Source: an uncultured Clostridiaceae bacterium
Lineage (GTDB): Bacteria; Bacillota; Clostridia; Lachnospirales; Lachnospiraceae
Direction: 5' to 3'
Assembly: GCA_949841235.1 (NCBI GenBank)
Contig: CATKZA010000155.1
Coordinates: forward strand, 1-5,055
DNA: 5,055 nt
Shown here piece after piece: positions 1 through 5,055 of this stretch. The notes beneath the pieces are model-generated. The model did no database searches. It saw only the letters and a list, made by a program, of their open reading frames with translations, and was not told the origin of the DNA. Within the stretch, counting starts at the first letter, position 1, and each line of letters starts with the position of its first letter. A program made the position numbers and the translations under genes.

Positions 1-635
1 TCCTTGTTGGTGGTATGGGTCTGCATGCTATAGGCCCTGCCCGGGAGCCGCTCGCCATCCGCAACCTTGGCTTCCTGAATCCTATCATATCGCTCTTCCT
101 CCTCCTTGCTCTTGAAGCTCCTCCTATTCTCAAGCCGTGTAATATCAGCAACGGCAACATCCCCGCTCTGTTCTCGGTATTTGCTAATCGCCTTCAATAT
201 CCTGCGCTCTCGGATAGAGAAAAGCTGTATCTGCTCCATCAGCAGCCTTTCCTCATCCTCTGGCACCGCACCAAGCAACCCCTGCTCATCCTCGTCCAGG
301 GCATCCATGAATACCGGCACATACCCGCCGTGTATGACTGCCGCATCCGGGGACACCCTTTGCTTTGGATTGGGATTGCCGGAGCCGCCTTTAGCATTCT
401 GGTTCTTAGGCTGGCCGCCACGTTTTTTCTTTTGCAACGTTGCAGCCTTCCCGGCATCTTTTTTCGCAACGTTGCGTTTGTTTTTTTTTGACTTGCCACC
501 CCATCCGTGTCTGTTCTTCCAGCTGCGGACGGTACCATCTGAAACCCCCAATTTCTTTGCGATTTCCACCATCGCCATGCCATCATTAAATAGCTTCTCG
601 GCTTCAATCATTTTTTCGCTCGGCGCCCTCGGCAT
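1..635 (-). CDS. terS: Phage terminase small subunit, PBSX type (partial, 3' end outside window)
   Basis: The small terminase recognises the packaging site on concatemeric phage DNA and hands it to the large subunit for cutting and packaging. The frame is open for 211 codons from the ATG at 635 to the left edge with no stop, so the gene continues outside. Visible parts: a helix-turn-helix at about residues 20-45 (EIAKKLGVSDGTVRSWK), a lysine/arginine-rich stretch at 48-72, the linker GGQPKNQNAKGG at 73-84 that is typical of PBSX/Clostridia TerS proteins, and a charged helical region with SIRERRILKAISKY at 140-153 that resembles the oligomerisation core. The start is supported by a purine-rich GAGAGGTGG site just upstream. 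The gene follows a strong terminator (679-701), so it needs its own promoter or antitermination. I saw no convincing promoter in 636-678. A run of nine A (minus strand, 481-489) lies in the basic stretch but the frame is intact. The call comes from motif recognition and was not searched. Confidence 0.85.
   Translation of the reverse strand, partial: MPRAPSEKMIEAEKLFNDGMAMVEIAKKLGVSDGTVRSWKNRHGWGGKSKKNKRNVAKKDAGKAATLQKKKRGGQPKNQNAKGGSGNPNPKQRVSPDAAVIHGGYVPVFMDALDEDEQGLLGAVPEDEERLLMEQIQLFSIRERRILKAISKYREQSGDVAVADITRLENRRSFKSKEEEERYDRIQEAKVADGERLPGRAYSMQTHTTNK
424..476 (-). repeat. Two phased palindromic decamers with A-rich tails inside terS
   Basis: The perfect palindrome GCAACGTTGC occurs at 466-475 and again at 434-443, exactly 32 bases apart, about three helical turns. 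On the minus strand each copy is followed by an A-rich tract. The first copy lies in codons 54-57 and the second in codons 65-68, in a different codon phase, so the likeness is at DNA level and not a peptide repeat. Pac sites of several phages (P22, SPP1) lie in or next to the small terminase gene. A TerS-binding or pac site is therefore a reasonable guess, but unproven. Confidence 0.5.
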
Positions 636-678
636 ATCACCACCTCTCTTCTATTCGTTTTGTGTTTCGTGGGAACTC

Positions 679-701
679 AAAAAGGGGAGCATAAGCTCCC
701 C
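679..701 (-). terminator. Rho-independent terminator after the ParB/PAPS cassette
   Basis: On the minus strand a perfect 7-bp stem, GGGGAGC / GCTCCCC with a TTAT loop, is followed at once by five T. It lies 36 bases after the stop codon of the ParB-like gene ending at 738 and ahead of terS. It would end the cassette transcript and insulate terS. Read on the plus strand it has no T tract, so it works in one direction only. Confidence 0.85.
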
Positions 702-737
702 AGCGCATTGCCCCCACGCATATTTATGGATCTATCG

Positions 738-1256
738 TTAAATCTTCGTGATGAACTCCGCTTTTGAATAACCCTCGCTCGGCTTAACCATCATCTTCAG
801 GAAGTCTTCTTTGGAAAAATCTGAAAGCCGGAATATCTCCTCCGGCCTCATGCCAAGCTGCCTCCCAATTTCTTCCACCGTCTTGCCCTCGCCCATCAGC
901 TCCTTAACGATCGCCTTCATGGGCTCCAGCAGATGCGTGCCTCTCGCCCTGTTATGGGTTACGGTGCCATAAATATTTCCGGCTTTGTCTTTATGCTCCA
1001 CAACAACGACCGGCACCTTTCCTTCCAGCATGGATGCCAGAGGCTCTTCTCCTGCAACGGTCCAGCGGTGGAAGCCATCAATAATCGTATAATCCGGCCT
1101 CACCACAATCGGCAGTGTCCATCCATTAGTCAAAATGGACTGCTTCAGCAGCTCCAGATTTTGCTTCGATACTTTGTTCGGGTTGTAATCATTTGGCTTT
1201 ACCTCGCTTCGATCCACCCATTGGAGGGTAGATAATGGCATCGTCAAATCATCCAT
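738..1256 (-). CDS. ParB/sulfiredoxin-fold protein B, IbrB-like (172 aa, apparently intact)
   Basis: This is a ParB N-terminal (ParB/Srx) domain protein of the stand-alone phage type. Seen in it: the beta-rich core GWTLPIVVRPD at residues 45-55, the ParB box core DGFHRW at 60-65, the conserved VTHNRARGTH at 99-108 (arginine-rich, the usual nucleotide or phosphate contact region), and a helix-turn-helix-like stretch KTVEEIGRQLGMRPEEIFRL at 125-144. The ATG at 1256 was chosen because AAGGAGGG ends 8 bases before it. An upstream open stretch in the same frame only overlaps the neighbouring gene. It overlaps the PAPS-reductase-like gene by 8 bases (ATGGATGA), so the two are translationally coupled. 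IbrB of E. coli pairs in the same way with the PAPS-reductase-like IbrA, and that pair activates eib genes. Target and biochemical activity here are unknown. It is the only member of the cassette that shows no damage. Confidence 0.85.
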   Translation of the reverse strand: MDDLTMPLSTLQWVDRSEVKPNDYNPNKVSKQNLELLKQSILTNGWTLPIVVRPDYTIIDGFHRWTVAGEEPLASMLEGKVPVVVVEHKDKAGNIYGTVTHNRARGTHLLEPMKAIVKELMGEGKTVEEIGRQLGMRPEEIFRLSDFSKEDFLKMMVKPSEGYSKAEFITKI

Positions 1257-2308
1257 CCTGCAATCCCTCCTTCTTTTTCGCCTCATCAATGTATCTGCCG
1301 TAAATTCGCTGGAACAGCGCCCTGTATGTCCTGAACTTCGGATCCCCTGCCATAAGCCCCTCATATATGCTCTTAAAAACCTTGTTGTCAGCGATTGCAG
1401 ATACCTTCACGAAAAGGTTTCTATATTTTTCAGCCACCTTCTTCTTATGCTTTGTCGGGAAATTTCCATCCATATCAGAAAACAGTTCCAGAAGAGCCGC
1501 CTTGTAATCTTTCCCGGCAGCCCCCTTTTCTGATTCCCTTCTGGCTTTTGTGCTGCGTCCAAACATCTCGCTATCCCAGTATAGGGCTGCGAGATAGGCA
1601 TTCGGCTCCCTGCGCACCACCCTTTCCATGAGGTCAGGGTAATACTCATTCATCTTGACAAGGCTTTTTGCCGTATCAATCGAAAAGAACTGCGACACCC
1701 TTAGCATCCCTCCAATCATAAATAGGAAATATCTGTCCTCTTTTCGTGATATTGCTTCCAGTCCTGAACATGGATGCCATATATTGCAAGCGCTGCAGCG
1801 ATTCCGCGGTACGCACGCCAGTAATCGTAATGCCGCCACGACACGCCCTCGGAAGAAAATCCTGATATGCATCCGTCCGAGGCTTTAACAGCGGGTGATT
1901 TCGGATTGCGAATGATGGCGGCCGCCTTACCCAGACATCTTTTTTATATCTGTCCCAGCAGATAAATGTTTCATCGTTGGACAGTTCGTTAAAGCAGTTA
2001 TAGTGCTTTACTTCGAGGCAGAACCACTCAAACTTTGCTCCAGCAAGCATAAATTTTTTCCGCCATTCCCTTACCTTTTCATCTATGCATGGGAATATGG
2101 CCTCTTCATCAATAAATTGCACGGTCAGCTGTGCCGGGTTGATTTCTCCTGCCTGTATCAGGTTCATTACGAGCTGCGACAGGCACAAACTGTCCTTACC
2201 ACCGCTAAAGGACATATATACCGGCAGACCATTTCGGAATACGTTCCGGATTCTGATCTTTGCCGCCTCCACAACATCAATGGTGGCCGGGCATCTTTTT
2301 ATAGCCAT
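1249..2308 (-). pseudogene. PAPS reductase-like PP-loop protein B (IbrA/DUF3440-like), broken by internal out-of-frame deletion
   Basis: The N-terminal part starts at ATG 2308 (MAIKRCPATID, with GGAGAG upstream) and runs in one frame to about 1703. It shows the PP-loop SGGKDS at residues 35-40, which binds ATP phosphates, then FIDEEAIFP near 75, GVRTAESLQR near 170 and IFPIYDW near 195. These are landmarks of the PAPS reductase/IbrA family. That frame then leaves homology (KGVAVLFD) and stops at 1676. From 1707 a second frame carries the C-terminal part, MLRVSQFFSIDTAKSLVK onward, 152 residues to the stop at 1249. In relatives I recall, a helical segment of roughly 30-35 residues lies between IYDW and LRVSQFF; here it is missing, so this is a deletion and not a simple slip. 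It sits between two ParB-like genes, overlapping the old end of the first by 10 bases and the start of the second by 8. The product as it stands lacks its C-terminal half and is probably inactive. Confidence 0.82.
1265..1272 (-). promoter_or_regulatory. Strong Shine-Dalgarno of ParB-like protein B
   Basis: AAGGAGGG on the minus strand, 8 bases before the ATG at 1256, lies inside the last codons of the upstream PAPS-reductase-like gene. It fixes the start of the 172-aa protein. It also means the protein can still be made although the upstream frame now ends early at 1676. Confidence 0.8.
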
Positions 2309-2690
2309 ATCTTCTCTCCGCACTTTGGGCAGGCAACGAATTTTCTTGCTCCAAATCTCCCTGCAGGTCCTCCAAAAAGCTGTTCAGCGTTTCCAGATTC
2401 TCAATACCCAGGCCGAATATCTTATTGTCTGCTATCATCAGTTTCTTTTTCTGATTTTCAGTGAGGCTGTCATACCGATATACCTCTGCTGTTTCCCTCC
2501 CCATAGCAACAAGCGTGTCATACAGACCGTTCCCCGCCAGAATCATATTATTCTCGTCAACAACAATGGGACGGATCTGTCCGAACATCTTCACGCTGCG
2601 CCGGAACTCTTTCAGCTGCTGCTCAGTGTGGATTCTGACATTCTTCTCTGGCTTGACAAGGTCAGCCAGTTTCATTGTGGTTATTTCCAT
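2277..2690 (-). CDS. ParB/sulfiredoxin-fold protein A, C-terminus frameshifted and shortened
   Basis: The ParB N-terminal domain looks whole: NVRIHTEQQLKEFRRSVKMFGQIRPIVVDENNMILAGNG spans residues 17-55 (written here only as a position guide), with the ParB-like G-Q-x-x-P-I-V-V and ILAGNG core. TENQKKKLMIADNKIFGLG follows at 77-95. The ATG at 2690 has AGGAGG 8 bases upstream. After about residue 113 (LEDLQGDL) the current frame gives an unlikely tail and stops at 2277, at 137 residues. Another frame carries RKFVACPKCGEKIWL from 2346 to a TAA at 2301-2299. That is a CPKCGE zinc-knuckle-like ending, and its stop overlaps the next gene's ATG by 10 bases, as expected for the native end. The gene has therefore probably lost a linker segment out of frame. 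The ParB domain may still be made and fold. It is first in the cassette behind the promoter at 2732-2760. Confidence 0.78.
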   Translation of the reverse strand: MEITTMKLADLVKPEKNVRIHTEQQLKEFRRSVKMFGQIRPIVVDENNMILAGNGLYDTLVAMGRETAEVYRYDSLTENQKKKLMIADNKIFGLGIENLETLNSFLEDLQGDLEQENSLPAQSAERRYGYKKMPGHH

Positions 2691-2698
2691 GTTCGTGT

Positions 2699-2704
2699 CC
2701 TCCT
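2699..2704 (-). promoter_or_regulatory. Shine-Dalgarno of ParB-like protein A
   Basis: AGGAGG on the minus strand, 8 bases before ATG 2690, decides this start over the longer open stretch that reaches back to 2789 through the promoter and terminator region. Confidence 0.8.
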
Positions 2705-2731
2705 GTGATTTATTGGAGGAACGATTGACGT

Positions 2732-2760
2732 ATGATATATGTGCTATCTGCAAATAGCAA
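2732..2760 (-). promoter_or_regulatory. Candidate σA promoter with spacer palindrome, driving the ParB/PAPS cassette
   Basis: On the minus strand TTGCTA (2760-2755) and TATCAT (2737-2732) are separated by 17 bases, close to the consensus -35 and -10 boxes, about 40 bases before the first start codon of the cassette. The palindrome GCTAT-ttgcag-ATAGC (2758-2743) covers the -35 end and most of the spacer and could be an operator. The -35 box overlaps the T tract of the preceding terminator, so the two signals abut. Confidence 0.5.
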
Positions 2761-2797
2761 AAAGACAGCCTGCAAACAACCGACTGCAAGTGCTGTC
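2758..2797 (-). terminator. Rho-independent terminator after PAPS reductase-like gene A
   Basis: On the minus strand GACAGC (2797-2792) pairs with GCTGTC (2769-2764), and the inner CTTGCA/TGCAG segments extend the stem with a small bulge. The hairpin is followed by TTTTTGC. It starts 13 bases after the stop codon at 2811. It separates the first PAPS-like gene from the three-gene cassette. Confidence 0.72.
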
Positions 2798-2810
2798 AAA
2801 TGTCGGCATT

Positions 2811-3498
2811 TTATGTAAGGCTTTCCAGAAAATCTTTTGCACTCTGGATATGCTCTGCCGCCTCGGTCACTATGGCACTGTCAATTTCATAGATTTCTGC
2901 CCAGGCATTTTCCACGCTCCCGGTCCACTGCCTTGCCGGCCATGGATGCGTGCCGCAGAGATAGCCGTTTTTCCATTCATAAATCGGCGGCATTTCCAGA
3001 TTGTAATAATGGATATATGCCAATACCTTCTCATGCGTCCAATCAGACATAGGACTGTATCTTGTTACCCCCTGTCCGTTGGTGTAAATGTTATCTCCCC
3101 TGCCGACATAATTCCCGTCGGCTCTCCGCCTTCCAAGCAGCAGCATATCCAACTCATTCTCTTTGTAATATTTTGCCTGTCCCCTGTGCTGGACAATCTG
3201 AAACCACCTCGCCGCAAATTTGCTGTCCTGCGGGAAAAGCATCGGGAATTATCCCTGCCCGCTGGCAGAGTTCCCCAAGCACCAGAGAATCCTTTCCACC
3301 GCTCCATGCGTAGGCGGCTTTCTTCCCTTTGGTCTTTTTTTTGATATCCTTTACCGTCTTTTCGACCAGTTGATCCAATTCCTTTTTTGACACCAGCTGC
3401 GCTATTTTCCCAAATGCATCTATCCAATCAGAGTTTTTTATCCTCTGCTTTCTGCCCGCAAAGGCAAAGTGAGGATGTGCATATGTAATTTGCACCAT
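2811..3498 (-). pseudogene. PAPS reductase-like PP-loop protein A, broken by internal out-of-frame deletion
   Basis: This belongs to the phosphoadenosine phosphosulfate reductase family. From the ATG at 3498 the N-terminal frame shows SDWIDAFGKIAQLVSKKELD at about 23-42 and the PP-loop AYAWSGGKDSLVLGELC at 62-78, then AGIIP at 82-86. This frame then gives a non-homologous tail and stops at 3154. The C-terminal part lies in another frame from 3242: MLFPQDSKFAARWF, LLLGRRRADGNYVGRG, GVTRYSPMSDW and GYLCGTHPWPARQW, ending at 2811. The CGTHPW motif recalls the C-terminal CGxH active-site region of CysH, though its equivalence is unproven. Family members I recall have about 40 residues between AGI and MLFPQD (including a NLEYP-type strand and an NTG loop). 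Here they are absent, so the gene has an internal deletion plus frameshift. The start is uncertain: TTG 3531 is in frame too, neither has a strong ribosome site, and the first ~20 residues are not recognisable. Restart at ATG 3242 would give a fragment with no PP-loop. Confidence 0.82.
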
Positions 3499-3511
3499 CC
3501 GAGAAATACCC

Positions 3512-3629
3512 CGCCCCTCTGGGGCGAACAAGCCAAAGAAGAAGCAAAAGAACTAAAGTTCTTCAGCCATGCCCCGTATGCTTGCATACGATTTTCTAGA
3601 TATATAAAATATGCAATCTCTTTATTGCA
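3512..3629. repeat. Gene-free strip with four short perfect inverted repeats
   Basis: Between the second ATP-grasp gene (stop 3622) and the PAPS-like gene A lie four perfect inverted repeats, given on the plus strand: CGCCCC-tct-GGGGCG (3512-3526), AAGAACTAAAGTTCTT (3548-3563), CGTATGCTTGCATACG (3575-3590) and TGCAAT-N6-ATTGCA (3612-3629, reaching into the stop codon). The second, read on the minus strand, is followed by TTGCTTCTTC and could be a weak terminator for the ATP-grasp pair. The others lack T tracts. The strip marks the change from ATP-grasp genes to phage-type genes, so an attachment-site remnant or a deletion scar is possible. No repeat partner is present in the window to prove it. 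Confidence 0.5.
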
Positions 3630-3630
3630 A
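3601..3630 (-). promoter_or_regulatory. Weak promoter candidate upstream of PAPS-like gene A
   Basis: On the minus strand TTGCAA (3630-3625) and TATATA (3606-3601) are 18 bases apart in an AT-rich stretch at the end of the ATP-grasp gene. Both boxes match consensus poorly and the first overlaps coding sequence. It is listed only because no better promoter precedes the PAPS-like gene A. Confidence 0.22.
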
Positions 3631-4668
3631 AATGAAATCATGTTTTATCCAATGAACATAATCCTTCACGATATCCTGATTTGTGACCTTGTAGAGCATC
3701 CGACTCCCCACCATTTCCTCCAATTCGTTGAAATAAAGGTTCCCATCCTCGCCCAGAAGAAAGTCAATCCCAGCCATTCCCAATATATGCGCCCCAAAAC
3801 ATAGCAACACCTGCTCCATCCACTGCTCTTGTTTTCTGGAAGGGCAGAAAGCCCTAGCCTCTCCCCCGAGAGAATAGTTGGAACGAAAATCTCCCTTCCC
3901 CTGCCGGAGTACTCCTTGATACATCCGATTTCCCAAGACATACATCCGCACATCCCTATTATGGCAGGCAATCTTCTCCTGCATAATCACATCCTCCTCC
4001 GGAAATCTCTCCAAAAAGGCTTCGATTTCCCGCAGAACATCTGACTTTTCCCTGCCCCTTCTCTGAAAATTCCCTTCTCTTCCCAGACCAGCCACTTCGT
4101 TTCCTCCATGGCCAGACACTGTCTTTATGACCAGAGAAGGATGCCGCTCCAAAAAATCATCCAATAGCGTCATATGGAGGTATTCTCTCCCATTTTTATA
4201 TGCGATGCAGGAATACCTCTCTCCCGGATTTGCGAATCCCTTTCCCTGAGCAGAGGCAGAAGACCTGTCTTCTCCAACCATCCCACGGGAATTTCCGTCC
4301 CTATCTGCTGCGGGAAGATAAAGGGTATCGGGCAGCCATTTCTTTTGATGCAAGTCAGGCATCATCCCATGTTCTGCTTGATCTAGCAGATAACGCAAGG
4401 TCTCCCATTTATCGTTTGATACTTCTACGACTGTAGAATCATGTAGCACCAAGCATCCCCTCTCTTCATACCATCGGCTTACCTCGGGCAGCCTAGTTCG
4501 GTTCAGCACCACATCCGGTATTTTGCGCTGTCGGTATTCTTCCAAGGAAACATAGGAAAAAGAAATCCCAAGCCTCTTTCCCTCCTTCTGAAACATGCGA
4601 ATGAAAGCCTGGTTTTTCTCCCCCTCCCCAGGAGCATAAATCATATATGCCTTGATTTCTGTACACAT
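3622..4668 (-). CDS. ATP-grasp ligase-like protein, YheC/YheD or RimK-like (348 aa, complete)
   Basis: ATP-grasp enzymes join a carboxylate to an amine or thiol through an acyl-phosphate. The protein has an N-terminal pre-ATP-grasp domain with DVVLNRTR at 52-59 and VSNDKWET at 83-90, then an ATP-grasp domain. In that domain the glycine-rich loop is IKTVSGHGG at 181-189, the hinge is VIMQEKI at 227-233, and DVRMYVLGNR is at 239-248. RSNYSLGG is at 262-269, and the metal-binding end GIDFLLGEDGNLYFNELEE is at 300-318, with Asp 302, Glu 315 and Asn 314 as likely magnesium ligands. The catalytic set looks complete. Residues about 120-163 form a polar, low-complexity insert between the two domains that I do not recall in relatives. 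The ATG at 4668 has AAAGGGGG about 8 bases upstream. It lies 14 bases after another ATP-grasp gene, so the two probably form an operon. In Bacillus, YheC/YheD relatives are spore-coat associated. Substrate unknown. Confidence 0.85.
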   Translation of the reverse strand: MCTEIKAYMIYAPGEGEKNQAFIRMFQKEGKRLGISFSYVSLEEYRQRKIPDVVLNRTRLPEVSRWYEERGCLVLHDSTVVEVSNDKWETLRYLLDQAEHGMMPDLHQKKWLPDTLYLPAADRDGNSRGMVGEDRSSASAQGKGFANPGERYSCIAYKNGREYLHMTLLDDFLERHPSLVIKTVSGHGGNEVAGLGREGNFQRRGREKSDVLREIEAFLERFPEEDVIMQEKIACHNRDVRMYVLGNRMYQGVLRQGKGDFRSNYSLGGEARAFCPSRKQEQWMEQVLLCFGAHILGMAGIDFLLGEDGNLYFNELEEMVGSRMLYKVTNQDIVKDYVHWIKHDFILQ

Positions 4669-4682
4669 GCCACATGCCCCCT

Positions 4683-5055
4683 TTAGCCTCTCTCACGGCA
4701 TCCGGCCTCCACCTTTCGCCTGATATGCTCCACAATGCATTCTGCCACATTGACCCCGGTGCAGTCAAAAATATTCCTAAAATGCGCATTGGAGTTCACC
4801 TCGCACAATATGGTAGCCTTCCCCTCCCTGTCAAAGAGCAGATCCACTCCCCCGAAGTCCAATCCCAGCACGGCACAGACTTGAACCGCGATGCGCCGCT
4901 CCTCCTCCGAGGGGTGATAGGGTTCCATGCTTCCTCCATTCGTTAGATTAGCCCGAAAGTCTCCGGTTTCAGAAAAGCGATGCATGGCAGCTACTGCCCT
5001 TCCTCCCACCACCTGTATTCGCACGTCATTTCCCGCAGTGTGGTCCAGATATTTC
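4683..5055 (-). CDS. RimK-like ATP-grasp ligase, C-terminal part (5' end outside window)
   Basis: The frame is open to the right edge, reading KYLDHTAGNDVRIQVVGG and onward, so this is the 3' end of a longer gene. About 124 residues are visible and stop at 4683. RimK-type signatures are present in order: GNDVRIQVVGGRAVAAMHR, GDFRANLTNGG (the arginine/asparagine substrate and phosphate region), then GLDFGGVDLLFDREGKATIL and CEVNSNAHF, which supply the Asp, Glu and Asn metal ligands. It differs in sequence from the second ATP-grasp protein, so the pair is not a recent duplication. The two adjacent genes may make enzymes acting on the same peptide or cell-envelope substrate; that is inference. 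GTG at 5024 is not a start here, since homologous sequence continues upstream of it. Confidence 0.85.
   Translation of the reverse strand, partial: KYLDHTAGNDVRIQVVGGRAVAAMHRFSETGDFRANLTNGGSMEPYHPSEEERRIAVQVCAVLGLDFGGVDLLFDREGKATILCEVNSNAHFRNIFDCTGVNVAECIVEHIRRKVEAGCRERG

Noticed and set aside
481..489. Run of nine A (minus strand) in terS as a frameshift site
   Set aside because: The frame is intact across it and the protein keeps its family motifs on both sides. Slippage is possible but nothing shows it is used.
239..607. Minus-strand 122-codon frame inside the terS region
   Set aside because: It is a shadow of terS in another frame. Its composition (many Trp, Arg, Cys, Met) is unlike a real protein, while the terS frame shows a helix-turn-helix and family linker and stays open to the window edge.
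106..741. Plus-strand 211-codon frame rich in Ser, Phe, Leu
   Set aside because: It is antisense to terS and runs across the terminator. It has no ribosome site and no recognisable domain.
1708..1872. N-terminal 55 codons of the longer frame that ends at 1249
   Set aside because: These residues are out-of-frame reading of the PAPS-like B N-terminal half. Homology in this frame begins only at about 1707.
2085..2708. Plus-strand 207-codon frame opposite ParB-like A and PAPS-like B
   Set aside because: It is antisense to two clearly recognisable genes and shows no motif or start signal.
3240..3246. Programmed ribosomal frameshift in PAPS-like A
   Set aside because: There is no slippery heptamer with a downstream structure, and residues are missing at the seam, so shifting frame would not rebuild the family fold.
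3575..3590. CGTATGCTTGCATACG as a terminator on the plus strand
   Set aside because: A short ATTTTCT follows it on the plus strand, but there is no plus-strand gene to terminate and the loop is very tight.
1..5055. CRISPR array, tRNA, rRNA or transposase
   Set aside because: I looked for spaced direct repeats, cloverleaf-like sequences and transposase motifs on both strands and saw none.

Overview
The window looks like a prophage, or the remains of one, in a Gram-positive gut-type Clostridia genome (Lachnospiraceae-like is my best guess). It lies beside a pair of chromosomal-type ATP-grasp genes. The reasons are strong AGGAGG ribosome sites, TTG/ATG starts, σA-type promoter spacing, a PBSX-type small terminase, and PAPS-reductase-like/ParB-like gene pairs of the kind found just upstream of terminase genes in Clostridia prophages. 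The taxonomic guess rests on recollection of these families, not on a search. Every convincing gene is on the minus strand, so transcription runs from high to low coordinates. The plus-strand open frames are antisense shadows.

In transcription order: (1) 5055-4683 is the C-terminal part of a RimK-like ATP-grasp ligase that enters from outside the window. (2) 4668-3622 is a second, complete ATP-grasp protein 14 bases downstream. (3) 3621-3499 is a gene-free strip holding, with its edges, four short perfect inverted repeats, and is the likely border between host-type and phage-type DNA. (4) 3498-2811 is a PP-loop PAPS-reductase family gene broken by an out-of-frame internal deletion, followed by a hairpin terminator at 2797-2758. 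(5) 2760-2732 is a good promoter candidate with a palindrome in its spacer. It drives a three-gene set: ParB/sulfiredoxin-fold protein A (2690, with a damaged C-terminus), PAPS-reductase-like protein B (2308-1249, again broken by an out-of-frame internal deletion), and ParB-fold protein B (1256-738, apparently intact). The last two overlap by 8 bases and resemble IbrA/IbrB of E. coli prophages. (6) 701-679 is a textbook terminator that closes this set. (7) 635-1 is the small terminase subunit gene terS, which runs off the left edge. It carries two copies of the palindrome GCAACGTTGC in different reading frames, a candidate packaging site.

The main surprise is that three consecutive genes (PAPS-like A, ParB-like A, PAPS-like B) each show conserved N- and C-terminal parts in different frames, apparently joined by a short deletion. 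The gene next door (ParB-like B) and terS remain open. The promoter-to-terminator unit 2760-679 is laid out like a phage 'moron', a cargo cassette with its own signals. PAPS-reductase folds use a PP-loop to activate substrates, and ParB/sulfiredoxin folds bind or act on nucleic acid or nucleotides. A joint role in DNA modification or in gene control (as for IbrAB) is therefore plausible for the intact ancestor, but it is inference.
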